Shown here in pieces: positions 24,061 to 36,744 of a DNA stretch of 64,000 nt. Origin of the DNA: Pyrrhosoma nymphula. Taxonomy: Eukaryota; Arthropoda; Insecta; Odonata; Coenagrionidae. A program made the position numbers and the translations under genes. Below the pieces are notes generated by a model, which saw nothing but the letters and a program-made list of their open reading frames with translations, did not search any database and was not told the DNA's origin. The stretch covers positions 59,140,244 to 59,204,243 of the forward strand of contig OY754327.1 of assembly GCA_963573305.1 (NCBI GenBank), written 5' to 3'. The number at the start of each line of letters is the position of its first letter. The first letter of the stretch is position 1.

Positions 24061-24925
24061 CCCAGAGTAATAAACTGCCGTCGAATCCGCCCAAAGATGG
24101 AGCTGCTTGCTCCAACTGACAATGAGACGCGAGGTCGAACATGGAATAGGAAGTGAAGTCAAGGCAGTGCAGACGGAGTTCCGCGGCCAGGCTCACCCGA
24201 GGAGAGAGGGGGAGGGTAAACTTGCATCCAGACCCCGCAATCATTACTCGCAAAAGCGATCATTTCCGCGCAAGCAGGGAGGAGTGGCCATACGGAACTT
24301 GAAACTGAATAGTCTCGATAGAACGCGAAAGGCACAGGAAAAGCGTCCAGCCCAGGAGTGGTGGTAAAACGCACGATGCAGAGGGGATGATAGGCACGAT
24401 GAGACCGAAGTATTATTGCCCAATCGCCGAGTATATATATTTGCGCACTCTCGGGAGATTTCCTGAGCCATTATCACACGATTTCCGAACTGGAAAAGCA
24501 TAAGATGAGAGAGGGCCGGGAGTATAAGAGAAGGGGGGAGGTTAGGGAGGCGGTGTGGTCGGGTGCACGTAAGTGGGTCACGATAACGGTGGGGCGCGAT
24601 GAGAAACTCGCGGGAGGAAATTAAAAAACCGGCGGACGATTTTTTTCCCTCTCCCAGCTTTCATTTGTTGCGGACACCCAGCATTTAAAGGATCCCAAGC
24701 GCCCCACCGGCTCCTCCGTGATTGAAGCGACCGGCGCGGCGGCCGACCGGGACCACCTGGTAGACGTCGCGACGCTTTGGTGCACTTGCAGTCGTCCGAG
24801 TGGGTCGAGACCCGGCCCAGAGGACGGGGGAGATCGAAAACTCAAAGAGAGTCCGGAAACGAAGAGGGCGTAAACGGCTAAACTCACGTAACCGTCACAT
24901 CTAAAAATGACAGGGCATGACATTC
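24060..24925. other. GC-rich region with a CpG-dense core
   Basis: CpG is conspicuous at about 24,690-24,830, including GCGCGGCGGCCGACCG, against an AT-rich and CpG-poor background. Short frames on both strands overlap (100 residues at most) with no recognised product. It could be a promoter, an enhancer or an exon of a spliced gene; nothing visible decides between them. Confidence 0.35.
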
Positions 24926-27145
24926 CGCCACTCGGTTGCTATCCGATTCGGAGTAACTCCGGTGATTAAGCAAATATTGGCCACGTTCCTTTGACGATTA
25001 GCCATTGAGAAACTCCTAAACGAAGACTTCTAACACAAGTACACAATGAATCATAATTCTGGACACATTCCTGTATCCATGAGCGAACGTAATTGATGGA
25101 GCATACTCATGTCTAGAAAGTTAGAGATGATAGATACTTTCAGCTGAAGTGTAAATTTGAATGGACATAATTCTGTCCATCGAGATGAATTTGATAAGAT
25201 ATGAGTAAAATAATAAACATAAAACAAGTAATTATCCATCACTCAATAAAAACCTACAGGAAGATGTAAAGCCAACTACCGCAATAGTATGTAGTCTTAA
25301 ACTTTATTAGCCAGATGTTTAAAATAAGTATCCAGAATTATTATAACCCAATTGATAGCTATAAAGGACCTAGATGACATATGATGACCCTTTTATCGCA
25401 TAAGGCATCGAGAACAACTTCTTTGACTGAGATAGCATCTCAAAGCAACTCATAGTCAAGAGTTGCGAAGTCAAATAAACAACCTTGCCCTCTCCCCCAA
25501 AAAAACAAGCGATGATAGATAAGAGGTGAGGAAAGTCACAGTCTTATCAGCGGAGAACAAGATATTTCTCTTTGACTTTTCACCTTATCACAAATTTAAC
25601 GATATATTCCCTGAAGACAGGGTAACGGCTGGAATGTAAACAATTAATGAAAAAGGAATCATTACTACGTTACTCAATTAGCTATGAGTATAGTGCTATT
25701 CTTCACTACTACGAACGAACTTTTTTATGAAAAATTGAATTGACGATGAAAAAACAGCTCTATTTAAAGTTATTTTTCTATTACTCACTGAATTTAGCTT
25801 TAGGGTGAATCTTAATGGGGTGAATTGGCGCTCAAAGGTTTTCAATAGTGCTTCATTGCTGCAGTAGCTACCTATTAGTAGTTGCTAATCATTCGATTCA
25901 TGTAACTAAATGAGTAGACTGGATGTGGTTCTTTTTTAAATTCTTACAACAGAATATGAGATAAAAAATTAGATAAAAACAACACTAGGTGTATCCGAAA
26001 ATTTCCTTGGCTTCAACGACTGTTTGAAATGCGTCGCTAAATTAGAATATGTTTTCGAACAGCAATATCGTGTGAAACAAAGGAAAGGTATAGGCTTCCT
26101 CGAAGTACAGTTCTATACTTTCTTAAAGAATGAGAACTGGCTGCCTAGTCATCTTCTGATTACTTAAGGCCAAAAACTATTACAAATCATGCAAAAAACA
26201 TACTTTTTGCTTTCGTTAAAAACTTAACACGGGAGTCACTTGCAAACACTAGGTTGAGACCATTAAATTGAGCATAAATGCAATTTGCTTTTCGGATCTA
26301 TTCACACCAACAGTGAATCACCAGTGTTTGCTCCTAGGATACACGTCGGACTGGCAATATCTCTTTGACAGCGAACATATATAATGTCCGTGAGGTAGCA
26401 TGTGGAGCAGAACCATGGAGGCGAGGGTGAAAGATGGAGGTGATTTTTAAGGTGACAGCAAGTGAAGGAGCAGGCGGTAAGAAAAGGAGAGTAAGAATGA
26501 TGGGCAGGTAGGCGAGACAAAATCCCACTCACAAAGAAAATGCAACATCAAAGGTGAAGGACAGTCAATTTAAAATTTATAATAGAAAAAGGTACATTTA
26601 TGAATATAATAATGTTATAGTCAACATAGAATGATGCCCACGTCATAAGTCTCGGGTTCCTATTAAGTATTTTCGGTAAATACTATCCTTGAATAAAATT
26701 AAAGAGAATAGCATAATTGAAAATTGTCATTAAACTCTGGAAGTATTTTATCAAAAAATTTTAGAAAGCAAGAAACAAGAAGCAAAATTTTACATTTGCC
26801 TCGAGTAAAATGAAACCAATTTAATGAATGACGACAAGAAATATCAAAATAAAATAATGTAATTCAAAATGACCAAAGTATTTACTCAAACTGCACCCAC
26901 TGAAAAAAATAACCGCGGAAATTCTTTCACGGTGAGTTTTAAGGGAAGCCAGGATGAAAGAACTGGCGACTCTGAAATGATATCGTCCTCCCGTGGGCTA
27001 TTTGGGAAGGAGCACGGCAAGTCAATGCTTGACGCATTCCCTCCGTTACCTGTTACCTTGCCCAGGAAGCGTCTCGGAAGAAATTGGTGTCGGAGAGAAA
27101 AGGCGAAGCGGGAGTCGATTACCCTTCAGTCAGTAACTTCTCTCT
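24925..27145. other. AT-rich unique sequence, no gene seen
   Basis: Short frames only. I see no repeat structure or RNA gene. Confidence 0.6.
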
Positions 27146-29600
27146 GATGCATGAGAGATTCAGGCCAGATGCGATATTAGACGAAAGCGTGAGTAAAAAA
27201 AACTAATGTAATTAAAAGGAGCAGAATAAACGAGAGTACAGCAAAATTAACAGTATAATGTTGGATGATAAAGTGGAAATATTTTGAAACCAACACGAAA
27301 CTAAAAGCAATTTCAAGGAATCCCTACTCCACCTATTACACCTACCTACTCCAACGTTTGTGAAAAAAATACCATATGACGCATCCTCCACGTCGTCAAG
27401 AACTTCGCACCATAAACTAATCATTACATTTAATAGCAATAATAATGTCGCCTTCTAGATAAATGTATGCAAAATTGAAATGCAAGAGCTTGTTAAACTT
27501 TATCGAATGACTTCTAATTATTATGAAAACTGCTATCCCAGAGGAGCGCTGAAAATAATTACCTACTTGGAGCTATCAGCTTCGCAATTCAGTCAAATCT
27601 TGCATAATTTATTTAACTATACAGACTACTATCAATTAGCGACATTACCTCGTTTTCCTTAAGGTGATAAAACTAAAAACGAAGGCTTGATACGTTTGTC
27701 CTGACACACACAAAGCATAAATTTTGGAGGACGTTAATTGAAAATTAAAGAAGCTAAAACCTGTCCAATGGCCATTTGTAGAAGGAACATCAAGAAACTT
27801 CAAAGAATTCTATAAATTTCAAAAGGGGAGGGAGGGAATGCAAAGCTATTAGAGGAAATAACAGGATAATAATAAAAGACGCTTAGATGTCTCGTCTTGT
27901 AAAGACGTAAATAATTATTATTTTGGGGTAATAGCTTGGCGAGGAGGCGGGGACGAGAGAAACCGGCGAGGAGCCGGCGCGGCGGATTGGAAGGGAAAGG
28001 TCGGGGAGGACGGTCAGATGAGGCGGGAGGGAAAACGAACAGCTGAGCGATCCATTGCAAGATCAAGTATTAATATTAAGTGGACTCGAAAAGGAATATT
28101 TTCGCTCCATCGCTATTTCAAAATCAATCCAATAGCATTTTTGGCCTCCAACCCATTTTATTATTAATCGCAGAACATTAAGCCGGACCATCAATATACG
28201 TGCTAAATAGCGAGCAATTAAAATCGTTCGAATGGAAACTCCGTGTCATAATATGTATCTCCATATCATAAATGTCACTATGTGTACACTAGTATCAATT
28301 ATTACTTTCGGTATCCCGCTGAATATAAGTCCGCCGTTGGAAATTTCTAATCAGTGCAATAATTGCATTATTTTGTGGACATGTTCAATAACCCTTTGCC
28401 CTAGTAATTCCTTCTACTACTCTTCATGCTCACTGCCCTTAATACCATCCAATATGCTCCTTATTTTCTCGCTCTACCTCTCTCAGTAGTCTTTCTCTGA
28501 TCAATCTGACCCGTCGTTCAATGCCTTCCATGGCAGCATATTTTCTCCATTCTTCCCCAATTCCATCAATGAAAATCCTTCTGAATAGGTTCTCCGTCAA
28601 TGATCAAAGAAAAGGAAAGGTACGTAGACTTACAATACAATCTAAAACATTAGAGCTGGACCTGATTACTTTTATTCAAGCATACGATCGTGCCTTATAG
28701 AAACAACAAAAAGTTAAAAAAATGAAAAGATAGCCAAACATGAGCCCGGGAGCCATACTATATGCCGATCAGCGTCTTTTACTGACAAAATATTCCATGT
28801 GATAGCTATATTTATTAAAAAGGCTCCGCCATAAAGAAGTAATATTAATGCCAAACTAAGGACTGTCACACAACCAATAGTCCGGAAATAATTCCATAGA
28901 ATTTCTTGAAAAAAATAGATAATGCCAAATAAGATCAAAATCGTTTACGCTTAACAATCTAATAGTACACCCAATTTTGCGGGAAAATCATTTGAAATGA
29001 ACGAACTTCCCGGACTGACCGAGTAATAATTTGAATGACTTCGTACTCTTTACGTTTCTCTGCGTAGAGTACAACTATCACAGGCCCATGGGATACAACA
29101 ACCAAGATCGTAAGCAACGGAGTTCTCCGCTAATAAAAATGATATTTTCGGTTAGCGCCCGAAAAAAAATTACTCTAATCTTTAAATATCACAAGAAATT
29201 ATAACAAATCAAAAGCTGGAGCTAGTAGGCACATGATGTAACCCTGTGCAATATAATAACATTCTTTTGCTCTTAGCCAGCCTCCAGGAAAATTAGAATA
29301 CTAGAATCGTAATATTTTAATTACTAATCAAAGCCTTACACACAACATCTGGATCCCAAAAGACTGAAATAGCTCAACTCACGACGTGTTGGGGTAATTC
29401 CAAGTCAATTATGAATGACTATAGGTATTCGTCATGCAAAACCTTTCGAAGAAGTAATCATTTTTTAACGATTGTTGCCGTGCCCTTTGGGAAGGCAAGT
29501 GGATGCTTACGTCGATTACTCGCTTGAGACGCGAGCAATTATAAAACAAGCACGAAGAGCAATTGTCTATCGCATTTATGCGGTATGTTGTTACATGCGT
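27145..29600. other. AT-rich unique sequence, small GC patch at 27.94-28.03 kb
   Basis: No gene recognised. The short GC/CpG patch around 27,940-28,030 (GGAGCCGGCGCGGCGG) stands out. The 28,380-28,590 pyrimidine-rich stretch might be another antisense LINE tail but shows no clear motif. Confidence 0.5.
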
Positions 29601-30150
29601 TGAAGGATGCTTGATTTTCGCCGGCCATTAACCGAGAGAGCCGTCTCGGCGACGGCGTGAAAGCGGAGAGGAGAAGCTTGAGAATAGGAAGCAATTATTG
29701 ATCTGGGTACTGAAAATCCGACTCCGAAACGAAAACAGCTCCGAATCGAAACAAACTATTAGGCGGCTATTGACGTGTCTGCCGCGGAGATTTGCCTTCG
29801 ACGCGAGAGGAGAAGAGGGGGAGGAGGGAAGGCCGGGGGACCAGAAGCGCGGCCTAATACGTCGGGGATCATTACTTAACACACACGCACGGCCACTTTC
29901 TACGACGAGAGGCAATTTTCCCTGGCGAGCGTTTTCGCAACGAATAAACACCCCACCGGTTATTTCCCAGTCACTCTCTCTCTCACTCCCGCCATATCAC
30001 CACACCCTCCGCTGTCTGCCTCCTCTCTTCTTCCCCCTCCCAACCCATGCGACCAGCGTCCTTCACAATTATCCGTCGGATTATTCGAAGGATCCACCTT
30101 AATTATCGATGAGCATTTTATCGCCCTATCAACTTCAATTAGAAACGAGC
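29600..30150. promoter_or_regulatory. CpG-dense islet followed by homeodomain-like AT motifs
   Basis: About 29,620-29,900 is CpG-rich. At 30,098-30,141 come CTTAATTATCGATGAGC, TTTTATCGCCC and CAATTAG-type words. The pairing of a CpG-rich patch with this motif cluster is visible; enhancer or promoter function is inferred. Frames of 107 and 134 residues on opposite strands overlap and are unrecognised. Confidence 0.22.
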
Positions 30151-31130
30151 CTCAAGGTCCATAGCACATCAATCCACCCTCCATTGCTCTTGAGCTAGGG
30201 GTTATACGTTTTCGAGGCTTTAGCGCAGCATTCAAATGAACAGGCTATTATCGCAAATGTGTATAAGAACGTTTCATGCACAAAAAATGGAAACAATAAG
30301 CACGCCAAGTACCACCATTTTATCACTATAATTTTAAAATCACCATCCGTTTTCCTTTTATACTTTTTGATTGATTTTTTAAACATATTCTGAAGAAGAT
30401 TTGTAATCTGCTCGTAAATATAAAAGCCTTTTTCTGTATGGCTTTATATCCTTTTAAGAGCTAGCGTCATGACTGTCCATTCCACAACTTTGATCACAAA
30501 ATACGCGGGCTATTAATTTTAATTTGATATAACTTCTACATAATTCCAACTTGAACCTCTCTTACGCACCTCAAACTACCAGTATCCCTGACATCAAGTC
30601 ACCCTACAACAGTTTACCATTTCCATAATACCTCATAATTACTTAAACATCTTTCTCGAGGTGTTCAACAACCTTGTGGCTCAAAAGCGCAATCATCTAG
30701 CGCTATAACAGATACAATACCCCATTTTAACGATCTAGACAAGGAAACAAAGGCATTTTCGTTTTTAAAGAAGTTAAAAAAAATCTACGATGAATGAGGA
30801 AAACGTTAAAATCAAGGGTTAATAATAAGAATAATCAGGTATCGATTCATTGTGTAGCTACAAAATGCATTCGTACCAACTGCAACCATTTTTGTAGTTT
30901 ACCAAGATTACACAAATTAGAAGATAGAATGGAAATAAATTTGCATTTTTACACTCTTCTTTTACCTCGAAACGCAATTTGCCAGAACCAGAAACAAAAC
31001 ATTTTTTCCACAGATTGCTGTCTTTTGCAGTGAGTCCCGACCCATGTTCCACAAGGCGGCTCTTATGAAGAAGATTCCTTCGCTTTTGCGAAAGATTTTG
31101 GAAGCTTTCCTATCAGCTGCCATAATGAGA
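30150..31130. other. AT-rich unique sequence, no gene seen
   Basis: Only short overlapping frames; nothing recognised. Confidence 0.6.
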
Positions 31131-31770
31131 GAGTCACACACGAGGGAAAAAAACCGCCGGAGAGACCGCCACTGCTAAGACCGCTGAACAGTCCCGGGAA
31201 TCCGGGACGTCTGGTCTGGACGCCCCTCCAGTTGCCACATCTATTTTCTCCCCTCCCTTTTCACCTCCCCCCCACTACCACAATTTTCCAGTATCCCTCT
31301 CTCCCACTTTCTGCCCTTCTCCTTTACCCGGCCTTGCTTCTCCTTTCCTCTGCCTCTCTCTCTTCTCTATCCATTCGCCTCCCCTGCCCTTCCCTCGCTG
31401 TCCTATCCCAGAGAGGGTGGGCGCGCGAGCGGTGGGAGAAAAGCGCTTTTCGGACTACGTGTGAGCCTACGCTCTCCCCACACACAAGCGCATTAGTAGC
31501 CATTCATAAACCTTCTATCTCCCCTCCTCTCCTTCGGTCAGCTCACCTCCTATTTCTCCTTTCCCATGGTCCACCACACCTCCCTCCCTTCCCTCAGAGA
31601 GAGAAGAGGTCAAACCCACCCCGTTGACTCCATCCCCCTCCGCCCCCATTCACCCCTCCTCCCCATTCGTCCTCCGCCCTCTCATTGATTCCTCTCTCTC
31701 CACCCTCCCTCACGCAGAGCGACTAACCCGCCCAGTGCCACGCCCCTCTCCCGACCGACGGCAACACACA
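31130..31770. repeat. Pyrimidine-rich low-complexity block
   Basis: The plus strand is dominated by C and T, with CTCTCT and CCTCCC words. The 131-codon plus-strand frame is a composition artefact rich in S, L and P. Confidence 0.6.
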
Positions 31771-31774
31771 AAAA

Positions 31775-32310
31775 AATAACAACGAGATCACACATTCACG
31801 TCGGGGAAGACTCCCGAACACTTTCACACAAAACCGGAAAGCACAAGTCCTCCCCTCTGCTCGACACTCTCTCTCCCGCCCAATAACCCACTCCATTCCC
31901 CTCCGCGCTAACATAAAAGTTAAAAAACAATCCACTTACACAAAATTCGGGACTAAAAATTTTCGAGGTCTCCGCAGTCGTCAAGCGAATGAATCGAATT
32001 CGATGTGACCTGCGTGGCGAATGACGATTAGAGGTCGCGGGGGGAGGGGGAGATTAGAAGCACGGGAGTGGGAGGCAGGGTGGGGGGGGGGGCAAAAAGC
32101 ACGGAAAGCGAATTGGAAAGCGTAATAGATGGGGGTAGGAGAGGTTTCAATACTGCAGCAAAAAACTGCAAGTGTAGGTTACGGGAGAGCGGGGCACGAT
32201 AGACAACAAATGCACTCCCGCAAGGCACCGGTGGAATAAAATGCCGTGAGGACGGGCAACCATCAAACGATTGCGGACGTGCAAAGTAATTTCAATTTTT
32301 TCACAGAAGT
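31775..32310. other. Mixed sequence with G-quadruplex motif
   Basis: G-tracts at 32,064-32,066, 32,070-32,072, 32,078-32,080 and an 11-G run at 32,082-32,092 fit a quadruplex with loops of 3, 5 and 1. No gene was recognised. Confidence 0.5.
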
Positions 32311-33123
32311 TTAGCACTAGAAGGATGGGAGGGGTCATTTCGACCCATTCCTCGAGTTCAACATACAATTTAACTACTTATTTATAATTTCATTATTTTG
32401 AAAATTTGTGACTTTGTACATTTTTACCTATATTTTACTTGAAAAGATAATTCCGTAATTGCTGTTGCGCAATTTTTCAATTGTAGTAAAACCTAGAAGG
32501 ACGGCTATGGGTCAATTTGACCAATAACCTCTGTCTGTATTGAAGACAAGTTTTCTCGCCAATTTCTTCTCTTGTAGGCCCCTGATTTTTTATTTACATT
32601 GGCTAAATTATAAATATGTATAAATATGTATCGTAATTTAGTATACAAATATACAGCGTATATTTGTATACTAAATTATATCAGTGTATAACAATGAGCG
32701 CTTGTGCAAAAACGTGATTTTCTTCTTTCAAAATATGTATATATATTTGCATGGATGTGATTTTTATGGATATTTGTTATTTCAAAAAACTTTTACAACA
32801 TTATCATTTAACAAATAACATGAGTTTTAGCTAGTACATATTATGTGAAAATTTCAGTCAGGTGTGTTTTTATTTTCAAGACAATAACGCCAGAGCATAC
32901 TTGACTGCTGTAGAGAATCAACAGAAATTATATAACGCATTAAGTATTATTGCAGAAAAACGATGATTGAGAATTATGTGTAGATAAATTCTTTTGAAAG
33001 GCATTTTTTGGAAAAAAATAAAGTACCGGGATAAAGAAAGAGGATGTTAAAAAATCTTTACGGGTCAAATGGCCCCTTCCCGTCCTTCTAGGTAGTGCGA
33101 AACTCCCGTCCTCCTAGTGTTAA
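32311..33123. mobile_element. piggyBac-like non-autonomous DNA transposon (MITE)
   Basis: The left end reads TTAG then CACTAGAAGGATGGG (32,315-32,329). The right end, read inward from 33,119 on the minus strand, is CACTAGGAGGACGGG, with target TTAA at 33,120-33,123. That is a 13/15 match between terminal inverted repeats. A subterminal motif CTAGAAGGACGG...GGTCA/TTTGACC recurs near the left end, at 32,492-32,522 and, inverted, at 33,061-33,092. CACTAG/CCCTAG ends next to TTAA, with GGTCAAATTGACC-like inner motifs, are typical of piggyBac-family elements. The left target copy has decayed to TTAG. The interior is AT-rich and holds no transposase frame, so it would need an enzyme encoded elsewhere. 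A perfect 21-bp-arm hairpin lies at 32,634-32,678. Confidence 0.85.
32634..32678. repeat. Perfect inverted repeat inside the MITE
   Basis: Arms of 21 bp (32,634-32,654 and 32,658-32,678) are perfectly complementary around a three-base AGC spacer. The stem is almost entirely A/T. It may extrude as a cruciform. Confidence 0.9.
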
Positions 33124-35300
33124 AACAATGGTAGTCTCGACATTCTTCCCAAACCTTGCGCGGCAAAACATGGAGATAATACTAATAATACGAAAAGATG
33201 CTAGAGTTAATAAAAGATAAACGCAATACGTTTATCTAATTCGTTTCAGGAGGTAGGAAATAGCAGTCGTGAAAGAGTAGGTGACCGTAAATTTCCATCT
33301 AAATCCTCCTTACCTACTCAGTAACTACAAATCATAATAGTAATACACTATTACTATTTAACGAGGCACATTGGAACAAATGCGAGTACTCCATACCGTA
33401 AATCCAAAGTTATTTGTTGAAATGTATTGTATTTAAGCGTCTCCTCAAAATGTGTACGATTGGAAAACGTCCAAACAGAGAGGAACAGGTGAAAAACCAT
33501 AGAAATTTCAAAAAACCTACAACATGTAGGCAACTAAAAACAAGGGTAATGTTAGTAAAAATTTGACATGTGCAGAAGTGCCGCAAAAACAAATCACATT
33601 CAAAGACATTTTCCGAAGCGCTCCATAAAATGACGCGATTACGAGAGTGTAGAAATGGCGTGGACGAGAATAGAGGAATGGAAACACGGGGGGAGGAGGC
33701 ATGCGTAGAGAGAGGGGTCGGATGCCGGGAAATAAAGAGAAGTCGCGGGCACCACAATGGCCTGCCGTAAGTCGCCACGACGTAGTATAGCGGGGAGTGA
33801 TGAGCATGCCTCCACACGGGCTGCCCTGCCGGAAAACATGCACGCATTCAAATGAGAGAGAGCGAAGGGGTCCCAGATGGAAAGCGCTTCCGTCCACGGG
33901 GATTTGAGTCGTGTTGACTTGCCGCATGGAACGCATTCAATTTGACATTCTCTTATCTGCATTCACAAACACGAGGGGATGGAAAACAAATACAAGACAT
34001 CTACGTTCCGCGTTGAATTCAAAATCATCGAAAAAAAGAAATTAAACCGCACTTTTTTATCATCAATTATTTTCCTCAAATTCGTTGGGCCCATGATTTA
34101 TTCCAAAATCCGAATTTTTATTTCTGTTGCAAAGGGAATATTTCAACTGTTTCACATCCCACGTACTAGGAATATAAATGTCACATCCTCCCAAAGGAGT
34201 ATGCGGACCATAATTTCCTGGAAGTAGGTTTTAAAGGACGTGTTAGAACTGAGACCTAAGGAGCGACATATTTGATGTATCAAGAGGTTAATGTAGGAGG
34301 ACGTTCTGAGAAATGCGTCCTCAATTTTGGCAGCGTGATTGCAAATTTAATCTCTCGAAAAGGAAGATGACAATTTCTTCGAAAAGATTAAGTGGTGCTT
34401 GAAGCTTCAGCCGAGTGAAATACTCTTAGGGTTAAAATTTGAGCGGCTGGATCACTTCTAAAAACCTAGATAGTAGATACTAGAAGTGGATCATCTCCTC
34501 ACTGTAAAACGGAGGGCTAGATATTTTGTCATAAGCTGGAAGACAAGAAAATCTTCAACGGGCCTATATAAGGGCGTAAAAGAGAAGGTGGCGTGGAATG
34601 GAGAGATACAAAAGAAAGGAAGCGAGACAAGGAAGAATAAAGGAGAGTGATAGATAAATACCGGGAGGTAAAGAACAGGTGACGGGTTATTTAACGGCTT
34701 ATGGAAAAACTTTTCCTCCATCTGATTGCATCTATAACATCCTTAAGCTGAAAACAATCATATTCTCACATAAAATCTGATGCTAAATGGGGCTAATGGA
34801 GCCAATGGGTGCAGCATAAAAATGTGCTTTTTCTTCAAAAGATAAATGCACTTCTGCGTAAAGCTAACATAAGAGGTGAATTATTTCAAAAAATAAAATT
34901 ATATTCATTTTAGATTTTGAATTGTGAGCAAATTACGGCAATTATTGTAGTCTCAATACATAGCTCAATAAAAAGGGCGCAGTTCCTCAGCCCGGAAAAA
35001 GTATTTGTAAGAAAGTATATTCGGATAAATATAATCATAGAGTAAGCCCTCAGTGACATATTATGTGAATAAGAATATATATGTCCTTCCGTTCGGATTT
35101 GCGAGGAAGTATTTTTACTTTCTTCCCTCCTCTTTTCCGTCAATCCAAATGATTCGACCACACCCTATTGCCAAGTGTTCAAAACTTAACTGAATATTTA
35201 GGTTCTCACTTTTTCTTTCCAGTAGCTATGGCATGTCACCAGCGAAAACAGTATTTCTTCAAACGAAAAAAAACCGGAGAGGTGGTATTTCTCATTTGTT
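33124..35300. other. Mostly unique AT-rich sequence
   Basis: A short hairpin with 10-bp arms lies at 33,336-33,358. Frames at 33.4-34.0 kb overlap on both strands (up to 145 residues, minus 33,410-33,847) without a recognised domain. No repeat family was identified. Confidence 0.5.
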
Positions 35301-36180
35301 TTGACTCGGAAAGTCGAGAGGGTAGCTCCTGAAGAGGAGAAGGCTTTTCATATCTTTCTCCGACGCAAGTTGACCTCTCCCTCACTTATTTTCCACTTCC
35401 ACTTCGCCTGAAACCACTTGGACGGGGGCTGTGTCCTTATACGTTCTCCTCTCCACGCCCCCGGCGGCGGTAGCGGCGCGGTTCGCATTGGGGGCGGGAG
35501 GGGGGCGGAATGTAGATGCGGAGACGTGAGGAGGAAGAGGATGCCGGTGTTGGGGGAGAAATAGTGAGAGAGAGGGAGGGAGAATGCATGTGCCGTTGGG
35601 CGAAGAGTGGTGGGAAAGGGTCAGAGCGCGAAGGGGCGTTTAAGAACGGTCCAGATTAGCGCGCTCCAAGAGTGTGGAGTGCAGGAGCTGGCTGATGTGT
35701 GGGAGGGAAAGGGAGAGGGGGGGAAGGCAGGGGGGGGGGAAACCCCCGAACGCGGCTGGCCGGTGACTTACTTAGTGAGGGGCACCGACCCCACCCCTCC
35801 GCCGCCCACCCCACAACACTCATTCCGAATTCAGCCCCACGAGGGCGATAGAATGGCTAATAGGAGGACGCAGTGGGAATGGAGAGAAAGGACCGTAGGT
35901 GAGATGAGGAGAAGTGGAAAGGACGTGCAGGAGAGGGAAGGCGTATGAAGAGAGAATCTGAAGGGCTAGAGAGCTCGGAGCGAGAGAGTACCCATGGTTC
36001 CGAACCTCCTTCCTTCCCCACATCCCTCCTCACTTCCTCTCCATAGGAGATGGAGAGGGGTACAGGAAAGGCCGGGGTTAACCCAAAAGATACGAGCGGG
36101 GGAGGAAAGGGGGCTTTTTTGGGGGTGGCTACGAACGGGGGAGACGGCAAAAACGACCGGACCCTCAAGAGTGAATTAAA
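35300..36180. repeat. Purine-rich block with G-quadruplex motifs
   Basis: The plus strand is strongly purine-rich from about 35,470 to 36,110. G-tracts at 35,701-35,703, 35,705-35,707, 35,711-35,713 and 35,717-35,723 have loops of 1, 3 and 3, followed by ten G at 35,730-35,739. A CpG-dense patch lies at about 35,458-35,490. The frames are low-complexity. Confidence 0.65.
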
Positions 36181-36590
36181 GCTCGGTCGAAATGAATGAG
36201 ATGGCAGATATTTTTTTTCCTTAAATCACTGCGTGGGGTTAGGCGGGGAGGACTGTATTTCACTTATCGGAAGATACGTGATCTTTTGGTAAAAATTGAG
36301 GGAAGACGCAAAAACACGTTTCCACTCACAGACAACAACTGATTGTACTAAGAAGCAGAGAAAAATCGTGATGTTGTTGATGAACTGAAAAGCATCCTCA
36401 ATTCATAAAAATAACATTATTACAGAGCAGCAACACGAGAATAGATGGAAGCACGTCCATCTAGTGAAAGCTTAACTATCTTGTCTTATGTTTAAGTAAT
36501 ATTGGATTCATTGAAAACAATATTATCACAAATAGCGTTCTGTCAGAGAGGATAAGTATTGCTGGATTGTTCCTGTAATCTTATTCTTAA
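36180..36590. other. AT-rich unique sequence, no gene seen
   Basis: Nothing recognised beyond short frames. Confidence 0.6.
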
Positions 36591-36594
36591 GACA

Positions 36595-36740
36595 GCTTCC
36601 CTACAATATTGCTCTCTTCGCATTGGCATAGTTTGTTTTTCTCTTCATTATGTCTACTATTCCGACCCCTTCCCCGCCTCTTCTCCACTTTCTACCTTCA
36701 ATAACGGCCTTCAACATCCCCTTCCCGGTTGTTTGAATAT
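36595..36740 (-). mobile_element. RTE-like retrotransposon, short 3' fragment
   Basis: The minus strand reads GMLKAVIEGRKWRRGGEGVG followed by IVDIMKRKTNYANAKRAIL. This matches the LEGRxxGKRGRG...IDxIKxGxxYAxxKR end of the RTE tails at 19.6 and 40.9 kb. Only the last 45-50 codons remain. Confidence 0.65.
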
Positions 36741-36744
36741 AATA

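Noticed and set aside
28380..28590. Pyrimidine-rich stretch as an eleventh RTE tail
   Set aside because: The complementary reading is rich in E/R/K but lacks the WTDRxTNEE and EGRxxGKRGRG motifs seen in accepted copies.
31232..31627. 131-codon plus-strand frame
   Set aside because: Pyrimidine-rich DNA lacks stop codons on this strand; the product is S/L/P-rich low complexity.
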